From the NCBI RefSeq assembly GCF_003481825.1, contig NZ_QULW01000013.1, positions 49,423 to 113,422 of the forward strand: 64,000 bases of DNA, read 5' to 3'. Shown in pieces: positions 7,746 through 17,278 of this stretch (position 1 is its first letter; the number at the start of each line of letters is the position of its first letter). This DNA comes from Clostridium sp. OM02-18AC (GTDB lineage: Bacteria; Bacillota; Clostridia; Lachnospirales; Lachnospiraceae). A program made the position numbers and the translations under genes. A model generated the notes under the pieces. The model searched no databases and was not told where the DNA came from. It saw only the letters and a list, made by a program, of their open reading frames with translations.

Positions 7746-9445
7746 AAAAAATCCACCTTTCATTCCGGGGACGGGTGTTCCTGGCGTGCCTGGCGGTCGC
7801 CCTGGTGCCGCTCTTTCTTTCCAGTATTGTGATGGTCCGGCTGTTTACCGCATCCTTAAACCGGCAGAGCGAACAGGAAGCACAGCGGCAGATCTCAGAG
7901 ATCAGCAGCCGGTTTACGGCACTTTTGGAGGACTGCGAGAATGTCTGCCGGGAACAGACAAAGGATGGTTCCGTGGCCCGCTATATGATCGATACGACTA
8001 CGGTGGAAATGCAGCGCGGCATGTATGTGTCGCTGTATCAGGCATCCAAGGAAATATACGGGCATGCGCAGATCAGCGTTTACGATGTCGGGGGAAGGCT
8101 GCGTTTTACGACGGATACGATGACGCGCGGGGACCGTCTTCCGGTTTACTGGGGACTTTTGAAAAAAGCTTCCGGGAAAAAACAGATGACCTGGTACCGG
8201 ACAGACCCGTATCTGAACCTGACGGACAGCCGTGTGCTGATGCAGGGCGCTTATCCAATCGAAAATTCAGAAGGAGCCAGAACCGGATACCTGGTACTGG
8301 ACTTCACAAGGGAGAATTTCGACAGCATTTTCAGCGGTTTTTATTCCCTGACCGATACCATTTTACTTCTGGACGCGCACCAGCGTCCCATTTACTGCTC
8401 CAGACCAGATTACGATGCTGAAAAAATGGAAGAGATCGCAGCCGGAATGGAGAAGCAGACGAACACGGAGGATGATACACAGTATCTGCGGGCGAACGAG
8501 CCGGAACGCGGCTTTTCCGTGATCCTATGCAGGCAGGCGCCGATCAGCGCACCGGCCATGCAGACCATGGGCACGGTGATCCTTGCCATGTCCCTGTTAA
8601 GTCTGTGCCTGTGCTTAAGCATTTCCGGCATCCTGACGCGGAGCATTGCAAGACCAGTCAGCCAGCTGGATAAAGCTATGGAAAAGGTGAAAGCAGGAGA
8701 TCTGAGTATCCGGGTCCGCAGCACGCGAAACGATGAACTCGGGCGGCTGACCGAAAGCTTCAACAGAATGGTAATCGATTTAAACAGTTACCTGGAAGAA
8801 AGAGTGCAGAAACAGAAGGATTTAAATGAGACAACGCTGCGTCTCTACCAGACACAGCTGAACCCGCATTTTCTGTACAATACGCTGGATACCATCAAAT
8901 GGAATGCCAGGATTAGGCAGATTCCGGAAATTGCGGTGCTGGCGGAAAACCTGGCAGTCATTTTGCGAAAGAGCATATCCAGCAAGCCCTTTATTCCATT
9001 AAAGGAAGAACTGGACACCATAGACAGTTACATCCGAATCCAGAAGATCCGGTTCAGCGGACGATTCCTTTATGAGACAGAAATTCCGGACCAGCTGGAA
9101 GAATGTATGATTCCGAAGATGATCCTGCAGCCGCTGGTGGAAAATGCCATCATTCACGGGCTGGATGGCTGTGACAATGGTTATATCTGTATCTATGCAG
9201 CGCAGAAAGACGGAGTATTAAGTATCTCCGTGACCGATGACGGATGTGGAATGAGTGCGGATATGGTGGACTGGATCAACAGCCCGGCACCGGCAAAGCG
9301 GGACGGACATCTGGGACTTTACAATGTCATTCAGATCTTGAAAATCTATTATGGGGAAACATACGGGATGCATGCGCAGGTAGAGGAGGACGGGACTACC
9401 GTGACGCTGCGTCTGCCGTTTCGAAAGGATGAAAACAATGGATAG
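7742..9445 (+). CDS. Sensor histidine kinase, YesM/LytS type (HptS-like)
   Basis: A membrane kinase of 567 residues. A first membrane helix (about 11-33) is followed by a large extracellular sensor (to about 275, Cache-like), a second helix, a HAMP segment beginning SIARPVSQLDKAMEKVKAGD, and a His_kinase domain with NPHFLYNTLD, whose phosphoacceptor His is near 376. A HATPase_c domain has VENAIIHG (N-box) and DDGCGM (G1). Start ATG 7742 has GGGAGGTG upstream and overlaps the lipoprotein stop. Its output is almost certainly the regulator gene that overlaps its own 3' end. Confidence 0.92.
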   Translation: MKKIHLSFRGRVFLACLAVALVPLFLSSIVMVRLFTASLNRQSEQEAQRQISEISSRFTALLEDCENVCREQTKDGSVARYMIDTTTVEMQRGMYVSLYQASKEIYGHAQISVYDVGGRLRFTTDTMTRGDRLPVYWGLLKKASGKKQMTWYRTDPYLNLTDSRVLMQGAYPIENSEGARTGYLVLDFTRENFDSIFSGFYSLTDTILLLDAHQRPIYCSRPDYDAEKMEEIAAGMEKQTNTEDDTQYLRANEPERGFSVILCRQAPISAPAMQTMGTVILAMSLLSLCLCLSISGILTRSIARPVSQLDKAMEKVKAGDLSIRVRSTRNDELGRLTESFNRMVIDLNSYLEERVQKQKDLNETTLRLYQTQLNPHFLYNTLDTIKWNARIRQIPEIAVLAENLAVILRKSISSKPFIPLKEELDTIDSYIRIQKIRFSGRFLYETEIPDQLEECMIPKMILQPLVENAIIHGLDGCDNGYICIYAAQKDGVLSISVTDDGCGMSADMVDWINSPAPAKRDGHLGLYNVIQILKIYYGETYGMHAQVEEDGTTVTLRLPFRKDENNG

Positions 9446-10199
9446 AGTCGTAGTCGTGGAAGACGAAACCATGGCAAGAAAGGGAATTATCCTGACGATC
9501 GACTGGTCTGCGTTAGACTGTGTGATCGTGGGGGAAGCTGCCAATGGGGAAGAAGGGGCAGAGCTTGTGAAGCGGCTGTCACCGGATCTTGTGGTAACCG
9601 ATGTCAAGATGCCCAGGATGGACGGTGTGGAGATGATCACAAAGCTGCGGGCGGAGGGCTGTCAGGCGCGCTTCATTATCCTGACGGCATACAGTGATTT
9701 TAAATATGCCCAGAGTGCACTGCGTCTTGGTGTCAGTGATTACCTTTTAAAGCCGCTAAAAGATGGAGAGCTTGAGGCAGCGGTCCGCCATATCCAGGGA
9801 CTTCGGGATGCGCGGGAAACCCAGACAGATGCCAGTGCCGATGCGCCGGTCCTTCGCTTAAGTCCGGTCAAAAATACAAAAAATAAATATGTAGAGCAGG
9901 CTGTGCAGCTGATCCGGGAGCATTACCGGGAAGATATCAATATCAGCACGGTAGCAGGAAATCTGGAAATCAGCGAAGGATATTTAAGCCGCGTATTCAA
10001 AAAAGAGACGGACTACACGTTCACCAACTATCTTACCTGGTACCGGATGAAGAAAGCCATGACCCTGTTAAAAGACTGCCGGGTGAAGGTTTACGAGGTG
10101 GCGGAGCAGGTGGGATATTCCGATACGGCATATTTCAGCGCCCAGTTCAAAAAGGTGACGGGGATCTCCCCGTCGGAGTATCAGGACCGGAGCCGGTAA
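9438..10199 (+). CDS. Response regulator with AraC-type DNA-binding domain (HptR-like)
   Basis: A cytoplasmic transcription factor of 253 residues. The receiver domain has the acidic pair EDE and phosphoacceptor Asp55 in VVTDVKMPRMDG, with conserved Thr (ILTAYSDF) and Lys (LLKPLKDGE). Residues about 150-253 form two helix-turn-helix units ending in the family signature VGYSDTAYFSAQFKKVTGISPSEY. The ATG at 9429 is also in frame, but AAGG spacing favours 9438. The likely target is the ABC/phosphohexomutase operon upstream. The frame overlaps the kinase stop. Confidence 0.92.
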   Translation: MDRVVVVEDETMARKGIILTIDWSALDCVIVGEAANGEEGAELVKRLSPDLVVTDVKMPRMDGVEMITKLRAEGCQARFIILTAYSDFKYAQSALRLGVSDYLLKPLKDGELEAAVRHIQGLRDARETQTDASADAPVLRLSPVKNTKNKYVEQAVQLIREHYREDINISTVAGNLEISEGYLSRVFKKETDYTFTNYLTWYRMKKAMTLLKDCRVKVYEVAEQVGYSDTAYFSAQFKKVTGISPSEYQDRSR

Positions 10200-10227
10200 A
10201 AAAATTTAAAAAAATTGAAAAAAGGGG

Positions 10228-10259
10228 TTGCAAAATAAGTTAGCCTATGCTAATATAAT
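10228..10259 (+). promoter_or_regulatory. Promoter with overlapping DtxR/IdeR-type operator
   Basis: The -35 TTGCAA (10228-10233) and -10 TAATAT (10251-10256) are 17 bp apart. Between and over the -10 lies TTAGC-N4-GCTAA (10240-10253). The surrounding 17 bases match the DtxR consensus at about 14 positions by hand count. A second inverted repeat AGTTAG-N6-CTAACT (10263-10280) sits at the predicted transcription start. Repression by an iron-loaded DtxR-family protein is therefore likely. Confidence 0.7.
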
Positions 10260-10262
10260 GAC

Positions 10263-10377
10263 AGTTAGCCGCAACTAACTACATGTGAATATTCTATACA
10301 TTTCGTCTGGTTTCATCTGACCCGTGAAATCAGAAACTCAACTCCTAAACAGAAAGCACGCGCGAGCGTGCTTTTTG
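10263..10377 (+). ncRNA. Candidate iron-responsive small RNA
   Basis: From the predicted start at about 10263 to the terminator is only about 115 nt. No start codon with a ribosome site is present, so a non-coding transcript is the simplest reading. It contains a small hairpin (CTG-TTTCA / TGAAA-CAG) and an unpaired stretch CAACTCCTAA at about 10339-10348, complementary to Shine-Dalgarno cores (AGGAGT). It ends in a GNRA-looped terminator. This layout recalls Fur-controlled FsrA of Bacillus. An alternative is the stranded promoter of a deleted feo-type iron operon. Confidence 0.5.
10355..10376 (+). terminator. Intrinsic terminator of the candidate small RNA
   Basis: A stem of 7 bp (AGCACGC / GCGTGCT) with GCGA tetraloop is followed by TTTTT. 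Confidence 0.85.
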
Positions 10378-10460
10378 TCGTCTGTGGATCAGGATGGCTT
10401 TGTTGGAGCATCCGCTGAGGCTATCTGCCCCCTTCGTTCTTGAAAAAAAGAAAACCATCC

Positions 10461-10494
10461 AAATTAGTTGTCTAATTTTCGTGCCCTCATTGAA
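10461..10494 (+). promoter_or_regulatory. Motif shared with the region upstream of 12298
   Basis: The stretch AAATTAG-TTGTCTAA followed by GCCCT.ATTG recurs at 12175-12210. Both copies lie about 80-95 bp ahead of a start codon. It is a candidate operator, perhaps for the HTH protein encoded just downstream. Confidence 0.45.
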
Positions 10495-10569
10495 GACTCT
10501 GGATAAAAATGTTAAAATTATATAATATTATGAATTCACGAGTAATTGATAAAATATAAAAAGGGTTGG

Positions 10570-12030
10570 ATGGGTATGTCAGAATTTTCGGAAGCAATCA
10601 AAGAAGAAATCAAAAAATCCGGGCAGACTTTGCTTTATTTATCCGATGCAAGCGCTCTTTCCCTGGACCATATTTCCAAGATGCGGCAGGGAAAGCGCCT
10701 GCCACAGGATGCAGAAAAAGTAAGAAAGCTGATCATGGCGCTGCAATGTTCGGAAAAGGTGTCCCAGACATTGTTTTCACTGTATAAAAAAGAACGCATG
10801 GGCCGCGAAGAGTGGGACTGCATGCAGGAAATCAAAAAACTGCTGGAAGCTCCGAACAGCTTTTTGGAGTCATCGGCAGAGCCTGCGAAAAAACCTCCGA
10901 AACAGGAATCAATGCGGAAAGTACGTGTGTTAAACAGCCGGACAGAAGTTCTTTCTTTTTTACAGAAAATGCTTCCAACGTGCAGCTCGGTTTTGCGCAT
11001 GGCAACCGAAGAAATACCGGAAGCGGTAGTGGAGCTGCTGGCACTTTCCCTGAACCAGTTCCAGATCCGCTGCGAGCACCTGTTTTCCTTAAAAACAATC
11101 CGCGTAGCAGACGGAAGTCTTTACAATCTGCGATTCATCAACCGGATCATGCCGCTGATCCGATCTGGAAAGAATTATCTTCCGTATTACGATTATGAAG
11201 AAAAAGCAGATGATCTCCTTCCAAACTGGCTGATCTGTGACCAGTGGGCAGTTGGCCTGCAGCGGGATATGGAAAGCGGCATTGTAATCTGGGAAGAAGA
11301 GCAGATTTCCTATCTGAGAAGACGGTATGAGCGCAAGAAGAAAAACAAACGCAGTCTTTTGCGGCATTTTTCCGATATTGACCAGTGGGCGGTCTGGATT
11401 ACCGAAAACCGGAAGCATTATCTTGCTGAGATGCAGACTGCAGGCTTCCGCCAGCAGGATGTAAAGAACTACTATATGGAGTACGGACCGTGTTTCTTAA
11501 ATGTGCTGTCGGTAAAACTTTTGGAGAAGCACCTGCTTCTGGGCGAACCGGAAAAATCAGGGCTGATCCAGTACTGGATCTTACGCAAACAGCAGATTGA
11601 CCAGGAAAAAGCAGTTCATTTCTTTACGCGGGAGGGGCTGGAGTATTCCATTTCCACCGGCCGTTTATCGGAAATTCCGGAACAGATCTATACGCCGCTT
11701 ACCATTCCAGAGAGAATCGAACTTTTGGAAAAGTTTTTGGCGTGGGTTAAGGAACCGGACGCAAAAGTCTACATGCTTGACGACCGGCAGCTCAACCTCC
11801 CAATCGGAACCTTTGTGTATTCCACCGTGTCCATGGTAGATAATGAGCTGATCTTGTACCTTGGACGTGAGGATGCGACATACTGTTCTGTGATTGAGCA
11901 GGGAATCGCCGATAAATTAAACCGCTTCTGCCATATGCTGGAAGAAGGGGAAATGATCTGCCCGCAGGAAGAATGTGAAAGAATCATTGGTGAGATGATT
12001 GAGAAACTGCGGGGGGGGATTTTAAAATAA
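10570..12030 (+). CDS. HTH-domain regulator of unknown family
   Basis: A protein of 486 residues with no signal peptide or membrane helix. The first ~70 residues (FSEAIKEEIKKSGQTLLYLSDASALSLDHISKMRQGKRLP) look like a Cro/C1-type helix-turn-helix. The remaining ~400 residues match no family I recognise and contain charged, helix-rich sequence. The last codons include a run of eight G (12011-12018), so a slip would alter only the tail. ATG 10570 (AAGGG four bases upstream) and ATG 10576 are both possible starts. It is transcribed toward an AT-rich island that carries the same upstream motif, so it may control that island and itself; this is inference. Confidence 0.6.
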   Translation: MGMSEFSEAIKEEIKKSGQTLLYLSDASALSLDHISKMRQGKRLPQDAEKVRKLIMALQCSEKVSQTLFSLYKKERMGREEWDCMQEIKKLLEAPNSFLESSAEPAKKPPKQESMRKVRVLNSRTEVLSFLQKMLPTCSSVLRMATEEIPEAVVELLALSLNQFQIRCEHLFSLKTIRVADGSLYNLRFINRIMPLIRSGKNYLPYYDYEEKADDLLPNWLICDQWAVGLQRDMESGIVIWEEEQISYLRRRYERKKKNKRSLLRHFSDIDQWAVWITENRKHYLAEMQTAGFRQQDVKNYYMEYGPCFLNVLSVKLLEKHLLLGEPEKSGLIQYWILRKQQIDQEKAVHFFTREGLEYSISTGRLSEIPEQIYTPLTIPERIELLEKFLAWVKEPDAKVYMLDDRQLNLPIGTFVYSTVSMVDNELILYLGREDATYCSVIEQGIADKLNRFCHMLEEGEMICPQEECERIIGEMIEKLRGGILK

Positions 12031-12050
12031 ATTCATATATGAAAAAAAGA

Positions 12051-12097
12051 AACTTCAAATCGGTACGATATTTGATAACCGGTTTGGAGTTTTTTTG
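12051..12097 (+). terminator. Intrinsic terminator after the HTH regulator
   Basis: A 14-bp stem (AACTTCAAATCGGT against ACCGGTTTGGAGTT, G-U pairs included) is followed by seven T. Confidence 0.85.
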
Positions 12098-12174
12098 TTG
12101 TAAAGCATATAAAAATAAGTTACAGATAGATTTCTCAATGTAGGTAGAAAGGACAGGTTATTTATATGAAATGT

Positions 12175-12233
12175 AAATTAGTTTGTCTAAAAATGACGCC
12201 CTAATTGTTGGAAAATTGGGGAAATGGTAAAAT
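12175..12233 (+). promoter_or_regulatory. Promoter of the zinc-ribbon gene cluster with shared motif
   Basis: The motif seen at 10461 recurs at 12175-12210. It overlaps a possible promoter with -35 TTGTTG (12205-12210), a 17-bp spacer and -10 TAAAAT (12228-12233). An operator overlapping the -35 would fit repression. Confidence 0.5.
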
Positions 12234-12297
12234 ATTATGAAATCAATATAAAAAATATGTGCAATATATCCAGTTTTGGGGCGCATGAGGGGAGGAA

Positions 12298-14010
12298 ATG
12301 AAAGTGAAATGTCCAAAATGTGGTACGGAAAATGCGTGTGGCTCAAAATATTGCAAACGCTGTGGTAAGCCAATAAGAGCAGATATATGCATGCAGGAAA
12401 AAGAAAAGTATGCATCTGAACAGGTGGCAGGTAAGCAAGGAAAAGAGACACTTATGAGATATATGTCATCTCTGAAAGCCTTAATGCCTAAATTTACAGG
12501 TATAAAAAAGCATATATCGAAAAAGAAAATAGCGGGTGTAAGCGCAGTGATTGTGATAGCGGCAGTTGTCGGGGCAGTTGTTGTAAATACAGGAAAAACC
12601 ATTCAACTGGATGATTACCTGGTGATAGAAACAGAAGGATATGAAGGTTATGGTAAGGCCACGGCTTTTATTGACTGGGCTGCAATAAAATCAAAATATG
12701 GTTCAAAATTATCGTTTACCAAAGCTGCGAAAGAAGAATTTGGACGTTCATTACGAGATATGAATCTATTGGAATTTTTGAAAGATGAAATTAAGGTCTC
12801 CTTAGATGAAAGTACAGATCTTTCTAATGGTGACAATATTGCTTACACTTGGGAACTTGAAGATGATCTGCCTAAATATGTGGGATGCAAGTTCAAATAT
12901 AAAAATGGGGACTATCAGGTATCTGATCTTGAGGAAGTAGGTACATTTGACGCATTTGCTGACGTGACAATTGAATTTTCAGGAACTGAGCCACATGGGA
13001 AAGCAGGTCTTAATTATACAGGACTTGAACTTTACAGTGCTGATTTCAATTGTAGTAAAACAAATGATTTAAAGAACGGTGATGTAATTACAGTCCAGAT
13101 TAAAGAAAACTCTATTGAGAATTGTGCAAAGACAAAAGGAATTGTTCCAAAAGAAACAAAAAAAGAGTATATCGTAACTGGGCTTGAACATGTACTTTCG
13201 AAAATTGAAGAGCTCGATGATGAAACATTGCAGAAAATGATACAACAGGGTTTTGATGAATATAATGCCCAGGTTGCACGTGATTGGACTGACGAGGGAG
13301 AAAAACTGGAGAAAATAACCTATATTGGTAATTACCTGTTAACACCAAAGAATAAGGATTCACAGGAAAATTTACTGTATTTGATTTATAAAGCCCAGAT
13401 TCATAACAGTAATACAGAAGATGGTCGGAACTATGATCAGATCAATGATATTTATTGGTATATCCAGTATAGTAATTTGTTGGTTGACGGTGAGTCGAAA
13501 GTTAAGGCAGAGGTGACAAAATACAATGCTTTGCGTTATGGTCATAAGACTACATTTGAAACGGGAGAAGAATGGTGGGAAAAACGATGGACTTATGATG
13601 GATACGCAACCTTGGACGATTTATATAAAGATGTTGTAATTGCCAATATAGATTCTTACAATCATGAAGATAATATAACTGAGAATGGAACGTCAGCAGA
13701 ACCAACCATGAAAAATGAAACAGCGGCTTCAGACAAGGGAGAATATATCTTACCATTAAGCAATACAAAAGTGCTGACAAGGGAGGATATTGAAACTTTG
13801 TCTGCGGAAGAACGAAAAATAGCATTAAATGAAATCTATGCCCGTCATGGAAGAAAATTTAAAGATGCTAAGCTGCAGGCGCATTTTGATGCATGTAGCT
13901 GGTATACTGGAACGATTGAACCGGAAAATTTCAAAGAAGCTGGTCTTTCGGAAATTGAGATAGCAAATAGAGATCTTCTTGTACAGTATAGGGAAGAAAT
14001 GGGTGAGTGA
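12298..14010 (+). CDS. Zinc-ribbon membrane protein with C-terminal YARHG domain
   Basis: A protein of 570 residues. The cytoplasmic N-terminus is a double-CxxC zinc ribbon (CPKCG...CKRCG, residues 4-23). A single membrane helix follows (about 80-99, GVSAVIVIAAVVGAVVV), then a long extracellular part of unknown fold. A C-terminal YARHG domain (EIYARHGRKF, near 520-560) is found in secreted and surface proteins of Firmicutes. The ribosome site GGGGAGG is strong. The region is much more AT-rich than its flanks, suggesting later acquisition. The function is unknown; the architecture suggests a sensor or envelope stress component that links a metal-binding cytosolic finger with an outside domain. 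Confidence 0.75.
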   Translation: MKVKCPKCGTENACGSKYCKRCGKPIRADICMQEKEKYASEQVAGKQGKETLMRYMSSLKALMPKFTGIKKHISKKKIAGVSAVIVIAAVVGAVVVNTGKTIQLDDYLVIETEGYEGYGKATAFIDWAAIKSKYGSKLSFTKAAKEEFGRSLRDMNLLEFLKDEIKVSLDESTDLSNGDNIAYTWELEDDLPKYVGCKFKYKNGDYQVSDLEEVGTFDAFADVTIEFSGTEPHGKAGLNYTGLELYSADFNCSKTNDLKNGDVITVQIKENSIENCAKTKGIVPKETKKEYIVTGLEHVLSKIEELDDETLQKMIQQGFDEYNAQVARDWTDEGEKLEKITYIGNYLLTPKNKDSQENLLYLIYKAQIHNSNTEDGRNYDQINDIYWYIQYSNLLVDGESKVKAEVTKYNALRYGHKTTFETGEEWWEKRWTYDGYATLDDLYKDVVIANIDSYNHEDNITENGTSAEPTMKNETAASDKGEYILPLSNTKVLTREDIETLSAEERKIALNEIYARHGRKFKDAKLQAHFDACSWYTGTIEPENFKEAGLSEIEIANRDLLVQYREEMGE

Positions 14011-14025
14011 TAAGGGGGAATTTCT

Positions 14026-14670
14026 ATGTTATGCGTACATTGTGGAGCAAAAAACGACAGCGATGCGATTTATTGTAATGAATGTGGTCGGTTGGTGGAT
14101 AAAAAGGATACGGAAAACAAACACATAGACTTAAAGAAAATAATGAAAAACAAGCTTGTTAGGGCAATAGCAGTAGTTGCTTTGATTGTGGTTGCTGGAA
14201 GCTTGGTGTTTGGGGGAAGAAGTTATAAAAAAACTGTCAATATGTATATGAAGGCATCTTTTGAGGGAGATGCGACAACGATATTCAGCCTGATTTCGTC
14301 AAAAATGTTTGACTATGGTTTGGAAGAGAGTGGTTATGAGCGTTCAGATAAAAGACAGATTATCAAAGATACAAAAGAAAGTATGAAAAAAGATATAGAA
14401 CGAATGGAATCCCAAACTGGAATTAAATGGAAAGATATAAAAAAGTCTTATAAAATTACAAGTGTTGAAAAGATAAAAGGTTATGAATTGGATGATCTGA
14501 AGGATCGGTATCAAGAGGCTGGCGTAAAGATATCTGCTGCAAAATTTGTAGAAGTAGAAGTAAATATTCAAACCGGGGAAACCGAAGGAACAAATACGAT
14601 AGATTTATATTTGGTTAAAATTGGGAAATCCTGGTATTTGGAACCAGAGAGCATGGGCAGTGTGTATTAA
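14026..14670 (+). CDS. Small zinc-ribbon membrane protein
   Basis: A protein of 214 residues with an N-terminal zinc ribbon (CVHCG...CNECG, residues 3-21) and one membrane helix (about 44-62). An extracellular domain of about 140 residues (KKTVNMYMKASFEGDATTIF) resembles NTF2-like/DUF4878 lipoprotein domains, but I cannot assign it firmly. It starts 15 nt after the YARHG protein gene ends and shares its architecture, so the two probably form one operon and work at the same membrane site. Confidence 0.7.
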   Translation: MLCVHCGAKNDSDAIYCNECGRLVDKKDTENKHIDLKKIMKNKLVRAIAVVALIVVAGSLVFGGRSYKKTVNMYMKASFEGDATTIFSLISSKMFDYGLEESGYERSDKRQIIKDTKESMKKDIERMESQTGIKWKDIKKSYKITSVEKIKGYELDDLKDRYQEAGVKISAAKFVEVEVNIQTGETEGTNTIDLYLVKIGKSWYLEPESMGSVY

Positions 14671-14716
14671 GAGTTATATCAAGTTTAGAGTTTTGAAACA
14701 TATATAGTGAAAAGGA

Positions 14717-14749
14717 GGGGTTCACGGAGTTTGCCGTGGAGCCCTTCTT
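14717..14749 (+). terminator. Probable terminator after the zinc-ribbon pair
   Basis: An 11-bp stem (GGGGTTCACGG / CCGTGGAGCCC, two G-U pairs) is followed by an interrupted T-tract, TTCTT. Confidence 0.55.
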
Positions 14750-14834
14750 GAATATATGCGGTAGATAATCTAAGTTGCTGATGTGTATCTGGGATTGGTT
14801 GTCATTGAATGTTTGACGATTGAGGAGGATGAGA

Positions 14835-17253
14835 ATGAAAAAAATAATGAGTATTTTTTTAGCTGTTGTGATAGGATTTACAGCTTGCCCGGTTTCGGTT
14901 TATGCAGCGAAAGAGAATAAAGCGTATGAAGTATACCTGGAAGCAAAAAACGCTACAATGGCAACTGATTCTTGGGTGGAAAATATAGTCATGGATGCTG
15001 ATGTGACGATGAATAAGGATCGAAGTACGATAAAAACAAAAGTGAAACTCATGTCAGATATGAATATTGCAGATTATTCAGAAGAAAATCCTGCGAATAT
15101 TAAATTATCCGGTTCTGTTGAAGCAAATATGATAGGGCAAACGATTGCGTATGATGTTTTATATGAAAATGGGATTGCGCACTATGAATATACAAAACCA
15201 GAAGAGAAAGAACTGGATTTGAAATTGCAACCAGAATATTATGATTTTCATACACTAGATGAATTTATACTAAAAAAAGCAAAACTTTCAGGAAATGAGA
15301 TTACTTTTAAAATATCGGGAAATGAAAGATACTGGCAATGCTGTAATGAAAATGCTACCCGGTTTAGAAAACGTAGATTACGACGATGCAGAGGTTGAAC
15401 TGATTTTAAACGAAGAAACAGGCACGATTGAAAGTATGATTATTGATGGAAAAGTATCATTGACTTATCAAGGATATGATGCAGAAATGAATTGTCACAT
15501 TACGTGTACGTTTCAGTACGGTGAAAATGAAAATTCTGCAGATCGCGGGAAGATTTTGAATGGGGAAGAAGTGCAATTGGAAGATGGCATGTATCTATAT
15601 TCTGATTGTACCAATCTTAGCATCCGGAAAGAAGAGACGATAGATCTAAGTGCAGGAATTGTGATATCTGGAAAATGGAATGATGATGTTTCCGGAGTTA
15701 CAGTTACAGTGAGTGATGCTTCTATTCTTGACGTAGAAAAAGCTGATACGATAGACGGGAAGCGGTGTGTGAGGTTAAAAGGAAGAAGTGTTGGTACGAC
15801 AGAGGTTACTTTTCAGGATGCGATAAGTGGATATGCAGCCAGTATACCTGTGACGGTTTATCAGGATAATAGCCTTTCTTATACACTTCAGACAGTACCG
15901 GGAAAAGATGCAAATGGAGAGTATGCCAATTTTTATAATATTAATGGACTTTATATCGACAGTTACAAATATGAAATCAATGAAAATAAAACGGCAGAGG
16001 TTTCTTTTGATGTATATAATACGAATTATGCGCATGGTGCTGTAGAGGTGTACAGGGAAGATGGAACTATAGAGAAAGCAATTTTGATTCAGAAAATGAA
16101 ATCCAATAATACAGATATAAAAGGTGCCCTGTTGGATAATACGGCAATGTTGATTCGTGATAGATTTATAAATAAAACGATTGGAACTTATAAGCAGGAA
16201 ACTGGATTTTCAAAAAAAACTCCCGTTACTGTAGAAATTCCAGAAAATGGATATATCAGGATTTCCAATGATCCCAAAATATCATTGGTGGTAGCACTGG
16301 TTAATGAAGGAAGTATGATTGTGTCATTTGGAAAAATGGTAAAATCTGCCTTGAAAACGGAGGAAGAAAAGAAATTTACAGAAAAGATAACATTAAACTT
16401 GATTGCAGAAGAAGAAAAAAAACAATATGCAAAAGTTGAGAAAGAACTGACAAAGAAGTTGTGCGAAAATGTAACGAAAGAATCTCTATTTTCTGAAAAA
16501 GGAATCGGAAACTATTTTTCAACTTTAGAAGAGAATTTGGAAGAAGAGGGATGGGAGGAGATTATTTTTGATACAATAAAAGAGGTTTGGAGGGATACAG
16601 AGTGGAAAACATTAAAGCAATTTATGGGACCTGCCAAAGCAGGATTTGATATCATCTTTAATACAGGAAAATTAGAAAATTTGAGCCTGCAGGCTATGGA
16701 TTTTTGTGATGCCATGGATACAGGGGCTATTTATATACAGAACCCAAGCGAAAACATCCGAACTTCTCAACAGATTAAGGTTGAGTGTGGTAAAGGTTTT
16801 TCTGATGATACAGCATTGAACGTTTTCCGAGTTGAATTGGCACAGGATACACTGGACAAATTGCAAGAATGTGCACCTGCATGGTATCAGGAACTTACCA
16901 ATGACTCTGTTTATACGTATGATATCTCGTTGTTGAAAAATGGAGAAAAAATACAACCGGATGGAAAAGTAAAAGTTTTTATTCCGATTCCGGAAAAGAT
17001 AAGATTTTTTGCCGAATTTGGAGGAGCCAGAGTGTACCGGGTAGAAACAGATGGAAGCCTGAGCAAAATGGAAACGCAAATAGAAGGAGATTGCTTGGTA
17101 TTTGACACAGAGCATTTCAGTGTATACACGCTTATAGGAAATGAAAAAATGAAAACATATATATTGGCTGCGGGTATTGTATTGGCTTTTTTTGGTTTTT
17201 TGCTAGTGTTAAGAGCGATGCTTCGGAAACGAAAAAAGAACAGCAAATTATGA
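14835..17253 (+). pseudogene. Secreted Ig-like membrane-anchored protein, frameshifted
   Basis: Two overlapping frames make one protein. The first (14835-15398) supplies a signal peptide (MKKIMSIFLAVVIGFTA...VYA) and a lipoprotein-like N-domain rich in SWVENIVMDADVTM-type sequence, resembling DUF6612. The second (from 15295, +1 frame) continues with matching content (DTGNAVMKMLPGLENV...), an Ig-like/BIG2-type domain (about 15640-15860), a large extracellular region, and a C-terminal membrane helix with a KRKK stop-transfer end near 17150-17250. The switch falls at GGAAATGAAAGATACTGG near 15318-15335, where two extra A would restore GNEKDTGNAV. It could be a true inactivating mutation, a sequencing error or a slip at the A-run. 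Confidence 0.7.
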
Positions 17254-17278
17254 TTTACAAAACCAAAGTGAAGGAGTA

